A stretch of DNA of 19,369 nt from Pseudomonadota bacterium. GTDB lineage: Bacteria; Pseudomonadota; Gammaproteobacteria; Burkholderiales; Burkholderiaceae. The stretch's first letter is position 1. Each line of letters opens with the position of its first letter. Of this stretch, positions 13,707 through 19,369 are shown one piece after another. The stretch lies in NCBI GenBank assembly GCA_963205525.1, contig CAUJJP010000208.1, positions 1-19,369 on the forward strand. Direction: 5' to 3'. The notes below the pieces were generated by a model. The model searched no databases and was not told the DNA's origin. It saw only the letters and a program-made list of their open reading frames with translations. The translations under genes were made by a program, and so were the position numbers.

Positions 13707-15524
13707 AGCTTTCCTCCGCAGTTGCTCTCGCAGATCGCGTTCGGCCTCATCCTCGCCGGCGGGCTGTACCTGTTCATCACCGAGAAGCTGCGGGTGGACG
13801 TGACGGCGATGGTGATCCTGCTCGCCCTCGTGCTCAGCGGCGTGCTGGACAGCCAGCAGGCGCTGTCGGGATTCGCCAGCGAGCCGGCCATCATCGTCGC
13901 CTCGGTGTTCGTGATCTCCGGCGCCCTGGGGGCGACTGGCATCAGCGAGCGCGTGGGCAACTGGATCAGCGTTGCCGCCGGTGCCCGCGAGTGGCGCACG
14001 ATCGCGGTCGTGATGCCGGCGGTGGCGCTGCTGGCCGCCTTCACCCATCACGTGATGGTCACCGCCATGATGCTGCCGCTGCTGCTGCGCCACGCGCGCG
14101 ACCGCAAGCTGCCGGCCTCGCGGCTGCTGATGCCGATGTCGCTCGCGGCCTCGCTGGGCACCACGCTGACCTTGTTCAGCGCGCCGGCCTTCCTGCTCGC
14201 CAACGACATGCTGCAGCGCGCCGGCGTCGAGGACCTGGGGATCTTCTCCATCACCCCGATCGGGATCGCCCTCGTGCTGTTCGGCACCGTCTACATGCTG
14301 CTCACGCGCTGGCTGCTGCCCAAGCGCAGCGGCGAACGCGGCGACGACGACTACCTGCGGCTGGACCGCTACCGGGCCGAGCTGGTGGTGGCGCGCGACG
14401 GGCGCTGGAACACGCGTCCGCTGGCCGAGCTGCAAAAGGCGCTCGGGGCGCGCTTTCGGCTGCACGGCTGGCTGCGCGACGGCCAGCCGCGCAGCGACCT
14501 CGGCCGCAGCCATGCGCTGCTGGCCGGCGACGTGCTGCTGGTGGAGGCGGCGGCCGACGAGCTGCTGTCGCTGCACGACGATCCGGGGCTGGACCTGCGT
14601 GCCATCGTGCGCTTTGCCGACGAGCTCAGCGGCGACGGCTCGCCGCAGCTGGTGCAGGCGGTGGTGGCGCCGGGCTCGGAGTTCGTCGGCCGCAGCATCC
14701 GCGAGCTGGACTTCGCGCGCCGCTTCCACGTCGCCATCGTCGGCCTGTGGCGGCGCAACGGCGACGTCGGCGAGCGCCTGGCCGACGCCCGGCTGCGCGA
14801 AGGCGACCTCCTGGTGCTGTACGGCCGGCCCTCGCGCTACGCCGAGCTGGCGGTCCACCACGGCTTCCTGATGCTGGTGCCCTTCACCGGGTCGGCCAAG
14901 CGCAGGCCGCGCGCGCCGATGGCGCTGGCCATCCTGGGTGCCACCATCTTCGCCGCCGCCACCGAGTGGCTGCCGGCCCAGCTCGCCTTCTTGCTCGGCG
15001 CGGTGGCGATGGTGGCCACGCGCTGCGTCGACATCAACCAGGCCTACCGCGAGATCGACCTGCGCATCTTCGTCATGATCGCCGGCGTCATCCCGCTGGG
15101 CATCGCGATGGAGCAGACCGGGCTGGCGGCGCTGCTGGCGCAGGGCCTGTCGCACCTGGTCGAGCCCTGGCCGCCGCTGGCCATCCTGCTCATGATGTTC
15201 AGCGCCGCCGCGCTGCTGACGCAGATCATGAGCGACTCGGCGACCACCGTGCTCCTGGGTCCGGTGGCGCTGGCGCTGGCGCAGATCCTCGGCCTGCCGC
15301 CCACGCCCTTCGTCGTCTGCACCGCACTCGGCGCCGTGGTCGCCTTCCTGACCCCGATCGGCCACCACGGCAACCTGCTCATCCTCGGCCCCGGCCAGTA
15401 CCGCTTCGGCGACTTCCTGCGCGTGGGCCTGCCGCTGACCGTGATGGTGGCTGTGGTCAGCTGCTGGATGGCGCAGTGGCTGTGGCTGGGCGGGCCGCTG
15501 CTGCCGCAGTTCGCGCAGAACTAG
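13704..15524 (+). CDS. SLC13/DASS-type anion permease with two TrkA-C domains
   Basis: This 606-residue inner-membrane protein belongs to the divalent-anion:Na+ symporter superfamily branch with central RCK_C/TrkA-C domains. It has membrane segments at about 9-26, 33-48, 62-80, 100-125, 145-165 and 180-203. Two soluble TrkA-C repeats (about 215-300 and 305-390) follow, each with a GDVLLVEA- or GDLLVLYG-type strand. More membrane segments run from about 405 to 598. The substrate may be sulfate, a dicarboxylate or another anion. The usual Asn-Thr substrate/Na+ motifs are altered: THH at 114-116, SDSATT at 510-515 and GHHGN at 553-557. The start at 13704 follows a CACAAT. It converges with wrbA, 25 bp between stops. 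Confidence 0.9.
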   Translation: MSFPPQLLSQIAFGLILAGGLYLFITEKLRVDVTAMVILLALVLSGVLDSQQALSGFASEPAIIVASVFVISGALGATGISERVGNWISVAAGAREWRTIAVVMPAVALLAAFTHHVMVTAMMLPLLLRHARDRKLPASRLLMPMSLAASLGTTLTLFSAPAFLLANDMLQRAGVEDLGIFSITPIGIALVLFGTVYMLLTRWLLPKRSGERGDDDYLRLDRYRAELVVARDGRWNTRPLAELQKALGARFRLHGWLRDGQPRSDLGRSHALLAGDVLLVEAAADELLSLHDDPGLDLRAIVRFADELSGDGSPQLVQAVVAPGSEFVGRSIRELDFARRFHVAIVGLWRRNGDVGERLADARLREGDLLVLYGRPSRYAELAVHHGFLMLVPFTGSAKRRPRAPMALAILGATIFAAATEWLPAQLAFLLGAVAMVATRCVDINQAYREIDLRIFVMIAGVIPLGIAMEQTGLAALLAQGLSHLVEPWPPLAILLMMFSAAALLTQIMSDSATTVLLGPVALALAQILGLPPTPFVVCTALGAVVAFLTPIGHHGNLLILGPGQYRFGDFLRVGLPLTVMVAVVSCWMAQWLWLGGPLLPQFAQN

Positions 15525-15549
15525 CGCCGCGGCAAGCCTTGGCGCAGGT

Positions 15550-16149
15550 TCAGCCGAACAGCTTGTTCGCCTTCTCGGCCACCAGCCTGCCCTGGTAGCG
15601 CGCGCCCTCGAGCTCGATCGCGCTGGGCTGGCGCTGGCCCTGGCCGCCGGCGATCGTGGTCGCGCCATAGGGGCTGCCGCCGACGATCTCATCCAGCGTC
15701 ATCTGGCCGCCGTGGCTGTAGGGCAAGCCGACGATCACCATCCCGAAGTGCAGCAGGTTGGTGATGATGGAGAACAGCGTCACCTCCTGCCCGCCGTGCT
15801 GGGTGGCGGTGGAGGTGAAGGCGGCGCCGACCTTGCCCTCCAGCGCGCCGCGCGCCCACAGGCCGCCGGCCTGGTCCAGGAAGGCGGCCATCTGCGCCGG
15901 CATGCGGCCAAAGCGGGTCGGTGCGCCGACGATGATGGCGTCGTAGTGCTCCAGCTCGGCGACGCTGGCCACAGGCGCGGCCTGGTCGAGCTTGAAGTGG
16001 GCGCCGCGGGCGATCTCCTCGGGCACGGTTTCCGGCACCCGCTTGACGTCGACGGTGGCACCGGCCGAGCGCGCGCCTTGCGCCATCGCCTGCGCCATGG
16101 TCTCCATGTGGCCGTAGCTGGAGTAGTAGAGGACGAGGACCTTGGACAT
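15550..16149 (-). CDS. wrbA: NAD(P)H:quinone oxidoreductase WrbA
   Basis: WrbA is a tetrameric flavodoxin-like enzyme that reduces quinones by two electrons and so avoids semiquinone radicals. The 199-residue product closely follows E. coli WrbA (198 residues). It has the FMN phosphate loop [12 protein letters not shown] (8-19), PTRFG at 77-81, [14 protein letters not shown], and [11 protein letters not shown] at 159-169. AAGGAGA precedes the ATG at 16149. The gene lies 24 bp after the pirin gene on the same strand, so the two probably form an operon whose shared theme is quinone or polyphenol handling. Confidence in the family is very high. Confidence 0.97.
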   Translation of the reverse strand: MSKVLVLYYSSYGHMETMAQAMAQGARSAGATVDVKRVPETVPEEIARGAHFKLDQAAPVASVAELEHYDAIIVGAPTRFGRMPAQMAAFLDQAGGLWARGALEGKVGAAFTSTATQHGGQEVTLFSIITNLLHFGMVIVGLPYSHGGQMTLDEIVGGSPYGATTIAGGQGQRQPSAIELEGARYQGRLVAEKANKLFG

Positions 16150-16173
16150 GAGTTTCTCCTTGTGGATGGTGGT

Positions 16174-16884
<711 letters not shown>

Positions 16885-16942
16885 GGGTTGGATCTTGGCC
16901 CGGGTCTGGTCTGCCATCGTCCGGTGGCGCTTGACGATGCCC

Positions 16943-16957
16943 TTCAATCGCTTTGAA
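16943..16957. promoter_or_regulatory. Probable LysR-type operator, TTCAA-N5-TTGAA
   Basis: TTCAATCGCTTTGAA is a perfect dyad of five-base arms around five bases and contains the T-N11-A core typical of LysR-type binding sites. It lies between the pirin and lysR starts. It ends 16 bp before the lysR -10-like hexamer, where it overlaps the candidate -35 TTGAAC. Binding there would fit autorepression with activation of the divergent pirin-wrbA operon. The rest of the intergenic region shows no clear pirin promoter. Confidence 0.55.
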
Positions 16958-16973
16958 CCTCGCTGCCCGGCGC

Positions 16974-16987
16974 CACAATGCGGCATG
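16974..16987 (+). promoter_or_regulatory. Probable -10 element directly before the lysR start
   Basis: CACAAT at 16974-16979 lies five bases before the ATG at 16985, with no Shine-Dalgarno sequence. TTGAAC at 16953-16958 is a possible -35 with a short 15-base spacer. The transcript would start at about the start codon. Confidence 0.45.
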
Positions 16988-17956
16988 CGCCGCAACGCCC
17001 TCACCCCCGACGCGCTGGCGATGATGGACACGATTGCGCGCAGCGGCAGCTTTGCCGCCGCCGCGCGCGAACTGGGCAAGGTGCCCTCGGCGCTCACCTA
17101 CAGCGTGCGCCAGCTTGAGGAGGCGCTGGACGTGCTGCTGTTCGATCGCAGCTCGCGCCAGGCCCAGCTCACGCCAGCCGGTGCCGAACTGCTGGCCGAG
17201 GGCCGGCGCTTGCTGCGCGAGATGGACGCGGTGGCGAACCGGGTGCGCCGGGTGGCCGGTGGCTGGGAGTCCGAGCTGGCGCTGAGCGTCGACGACGTCC
17301 TGTCGCCGACCACCGTGTTCGAGCTCGTCGAGGCCTTCAGCGGCGTGTGCATCCCGGGCCTGGATGCCGGGGCCGGCGTCGGCACCCGGCTGCGGCTGCG
17401 CAGCGAGGTGCTGGCCGGCACCTGGGAGGCGCTGCTGCACGGCCAGGTCGACCTGGCGATCGGCGTCACGGGCGATTTTCCGAACCCCGGGGGCATAGCG
17501 CTGCAGCCTCTGGGCGAACTGCACTTCGTGTTCTGCGTCGCGCCGCACCATCCGCTGGCCGCCGGGTCCGGCGCCATCGCCACCGAGGACCTGCTGCCGC
17601 ACCGGGCGGTGGCGGTGGCCGACACCGCGCAACGCCTGACCCCGGTGACCGTGAACCTGCTGCCGGGTCAGGACGTGCTGACCGTGCCCAGCATGCGCAT
17701 GAAGCTGGAGGCGCTGTTGCGCGGCCTGGGCTGCGGCTACCTGCCGGAACCCATGGCCAGGCCGCAGCTCGAGGCTGGACGCCTGGTCAGCCGGCCGGGG
17801 CCGCGCGGCGAACAACCGGTCATGCTGCACTACGCCTGGCGCAACGATCGCAGTGGGCTGGGCATGGGGCGCGCCCTGCTGTGGTGGCTGGACCAGCTGG
17901 CGCACCCGCAGACCCGCCATGCGCTGATCCATCGCCACGCCGGCCTGCTGCTTTAG
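16985..17956 (+). CDS. LysR-type transcriptional regulator, YhaJ-like
   Basis: This 323-residue regulator has an N-terminal winged helix-turn-helix (about 6-65, SGSFAAAARELGKVPSALTY with recognition helix following) and a linker helix. A periplasmic-binding-protein-like effector domain follows from about 95 to 300. The ATG at 16985 is chosen because the frame upstream has no LysR-like residues and a -10-like hexamer lies just before it. Its divergent neighbours are a pirin and wrbA. E. coli YhaJ, next to pirin-like yhaK, responds to aromatic breakdown products. The effector here is probably a quinone or phenolic, but that is inference from neighbours. gluQ begins 12 bp after its stop. Confidence 0.9.
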   Translation: MRRNALTPDALAMMDTIARSGSFAAAARELGKVPSALTYSVRQLEEALDVLLFDRSSRQAQLTPAGAELLAEGRRLLREMDAVANRVRRVAGGWESELALSVDDVLSPTTVFELVEAFSGVCIPGLDAGAGVGTRLRLRSEVLAGTWEALLHGQVDLAIGVTGDFPNPGGIALQPLGELHFVFCVAPHHPLAAGSGAIATEDLLPHRAVAVADTAQRLTPVTVNLLPGQDVLTVPSMRMKLEALLRGLGCGYLPEPMARPQLEAGRLVSRPGPRGEQPVMLHYAWRNDRSGLGMGRALLWWLDQLAHPQTRHALIHRHAGLLL

Positions 17957-17968
17957 ACCTCGCTGCGC

Positions 17969-18874
17969 GTGCGCGTCGTCGGCCGCTTCGCTCCCTCCCC
18001 CACCGGCGCGCTGCACGCCGGCTCGCTGGTCGCCGCGCTGGCGAGCTGGCTGGACGTGCGGGCCCAAGGCGGGCGCTGGCTGCTGCGCATCGAGGACGTC
18101 GACCGTCCGCGCTGTCCGCCCGGCGTCGACCGCCTGATCCTGGCCCAGCTCGCCGCCTGCGGCCTGCAGCCGGACGAGCCGCCGCAGTGGCAGTCGGCAC
18201 GCGAGGCGGTGTACGCGCAAGCGTTGCAGCAGCTGGTGGAAGCGGGCCAGGCCTACCCCTGCGCCTGCACGCGCGCCGACATCGACCGCGCGCTTGCCGC
18301 CCAGGGTGAGCCCCACGCGCGCTTTGCCGAGCGCGTCTACCCCGGCAGTTGCCGCCCCGATCGCGGCGGTCTGCGGGGCCGTGCGGCGCGCGCCTGGCGG
18401 CTTCGGGTGCCGGCCGGCCTCGTGCATTGGCAGGATCGCCGTCTGGGCCCGCAAGTGCAGGACGTGGCCGGCGAGGTGGGCGACTTCGTGCTGCGGCGCG
18501 CCGATGGCCTGTGGGCCTACCAGCTCGCGGTGGTGGTGGACGATGCGCAGCAGGGCATCAGTCACGTCGTGCGCGGCGCCGACCTGGCCGACAACACGGC
18601 ACGCCAGATCGTGCTGCAGCGCGCGCTGGGCCTGCCCACGCCGCGCTACCTGCACACGCCGCTGGTGCTGGCCGCCGACGGCCACAAGCTGAGCAAGCAA
18701 AACGGTGCCGCGGCGCTGGACCTGTCCGACCCGCTCTTGGCCCTGCAGGCCGCCGGCCGGGTGCTGGGACTGCCACCGCTGGACGCGCGCACGGTGGCGG
18801 ACTGGCTGGCGCAGGCGGTGCCGGCCTGGGCTGGCATCATCGCGGGTTTTCCCAACCGGAGCCCCGACCCATGA
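17969..18874 (+). CDS. gluQ: Glutamyl-Q tRNA(Asp) synthetase
   Basis: GluQRS attaches glutamate to queuosine at position 34 of tRNA-Asp. It is a truncated relative of glutamyl-tRNA synthetase without the anticodon-binding domain. The 301-residue product has the class I signature [12 protein letters not shown] (9-20) and RIEDVDRPR (40-48). The zinc-site residues Cys98, Cys100, Tyr124 and Cys128 are present, as is the KMSKS-like KLSKQ at 240-244. Length fits the family, whereas a full GltX would be about 470. The start is a GTG at 17969, giving the expected [11 protein letters not shown]. Its stop overlaps the next gene's start (ATGA). Confidence 0.95.
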   Translation: MRVVGRFAPSPTGALHAGSLVAALASWLDVRAQGGRWLLRIEDVDRPRCPPGVDRLILAQLAACGLQPDEPPQWQSAREAVYAQALQQLVEAGQAYPCACTRADIDRALAAQGEPHARFAERVYPGSCRPDRGGLRGRAARAWRLRVPAGLVHWQDRRLGPQVQDVAGEVGDFVLRRADGLWAYQLAVVVDDAQQGISHVVRGADLADNTARQIVLQRALGLPTPRYLHTPLVLAADGHKLSKQNGAAALDLSDPLLALQAAGRVLGLPPLDARTVADWLAQAVPAWAGIIAGFPNRSPDP

Positions 18875-19227
18875 TCACCACCCCCAGCGGCCTGCAGTAC
18901 GAAGACACCCAGGCCGGCAGCGGCAGCGAGGCCAGGCAGGGCCAGCGCGTACGCGTGCACTACACCGGCTGGCTGCACGACAGCGCAGCCGCCGATGGCC
19001 GCGGGCGCAAGTTCGATTCCAGCAAGGACCGCAACGACCCCTTCGAGTTCCCGCTCGGCGCCGGCCATGTGATAGGCGGCTGGGACGAAGGCGTGCAGGG
19101 CATGAAGGTGGGCGGCACGCGCACCCTGCTCATCCCGCCGCAGCTGGGCTACGGCGCGCGCGGCGCCGGTGGCGTCATCCCGCCGAACGCGACCCTGGTG
19201 TTCGAGGTGGAACTGCTGGCGGTCTGA
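18871..19227 (+). CDS. FKBP-type peptidyl-prolyl cis-trans isomerase
   Basis: This is a single-domain FKBP of 118 residues without a signal peptide, so probably cytoplasmic. The core motifs are [44 protein letters not shown] and [12 protein letters not shown], ending [16 protein letters not shown]. The aromatic active-site residues typical of FKBP12-like enzymes are present. It accelerates proline isomerisation during folding. The ATG at 18871 overlaps the gluQ stop by four bases, indicating translational coupling. A dispersed repeat copy follows right after its stop. Confidence 0.95.
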   Translation: MITTPSGLQYEDTQAGSGSEARQGQRVRVHYTGWLHDSAAADGRGRKFDSSKDRNDPFEFPLGAGHVIGGWDEGVQGMKVGGTRTLLIPPQLGYGARGAGGVIPPNATLVFEVELLAV

Positions 19228-19230
19228 GGG

Positions 19231-19297
19231 CCCCCAGGACCGGGCTGCGCCCAGCCCGCCCCCCGTGGGGGTCAAGGAAACTTGGGACGGCCCGGCG
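19231..19297 (+). repeat. Dispersed intergenic repeat, copy 2
   Basis: This begins three bases after the FKBP stop and aligns with 6159-6219. It has the same opening CCCCCAGG, the CTGCGCCCAGCCC core, GGGGGTCAAG, ACTTGGG and the closing CGGCCCGGCG. CGGGCTG (19241-19247) and CAGCCCG (19252-19258) form a perfect seven-base-pair hairpin, enclosed by C5 (19231-19235) and G5 (19267-19271). Both copies have the same orientation relative to the upstream gene. Confidence 0.75.
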
Positions 19298-19354
19298 TTT
19301 CCTTGAGAGCATCCCAGGCCCCTGGCGGCGCCCGGCGTTCGCGGAGAAACGACC

Positions 19355-19369
19355 TTGAGCTACAAGGCG
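19355..19369 (+). CDS. Possible first codons of a gene cut by the window end
   Basis: A TTG at 19355 lies seven bases after GGAGA and opens the frame TTG AGC TAC AAG GCG (M S Y K A). Only five codons are inside the window, so the product cannot be named. The call rests on the ribosome-binding site and spacing alone. Confidence 0.3.

Noticed and set aside
15524..15545. GCGCC/GGCGC dyad between the SLC13-type gene and wrbA as a bidirectional terminator
   Set aside because: Only five paired bases around a twelve-base loop and no U-tract; expected by chance at this GC content.

Overview
This window comes from a GC-rich (roughly 70% G+C by eye) betaproteobacterial chromosome. Gene content, codon bias, start sites with a -10-like hexamer directly before the ATG, and a structured repeat that follows stop codons all point to Burkholderiales, probably near Rubrivivax, Leptothrix or Methylibium. 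The genus is inference. No tRNA, rRNA, CRISPR array, transposase or phage gene was seen. Most genes are housekeeping or stress-related, and coding density is high.

Layout. Positions 1-260 hold a nested palindromic element. It is followed by fliR (299-1060), the end of a flagellar export operon. A TonB energy-transduction operon follows: tonB, exbB, exbD1, exbD2 (1288-3848). Continuing on the same strand are a secreted TPR-like protein (3989-5188) and a metallo-beta-lactamase-fold hydrolase (5200-6153). A dispersed repeat and a strong hairpin close that block. The next block, 6317-8352, is a compact stress operon: SDR oxidoreductase, thioredoxin-domain CnoX/YbbN and glyoxalase I. Then come chaC (+), overlapping tail-to-tail with a MobA/MocA-like nucleotidyltransferase (-), then pdxH (+) and msrA (-). 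msrA is divergent from a YdcF-family membrane protein (+).

From 11965 to 13688 on the minus strand lie a DUF456 membrane protein and, overlapping it by one base, a secreted PDZ-containing protein. The latter looks like an M48-type peptidase that has lost its HExxH motif. Divergent from these is a large SLC13/DASS-type transporter with two TrkA-C domains (13704-15524). Next is a quinone/electrophile-response module: wrbA and a pirin/YhhW quercetinase on the minus strand, divergent from a YhaJ-like LysR regulator. A perfect TTCAA-N5-TTGAA dyad lies between them. The window ends with gluQ (tRNA-Asp queuosine modification), overlapped by an FKBP-type prolyl isomerase, a second copy of the dispersed repeat, and perhaps the first codons of another gene.

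The most interesting items are the three-way-junction palindrome at 1-260, the repeat placed directly after two stop codons, the apparent M48-like pseudoprotease, the unusual SLC13 motifs, the LysR/pirin/WrbA operator, and several apparently leaderless starts. I see no clear new defence or mobile system. Apart from positions 1-298, no gene-free stretch exceeds 300 bases.
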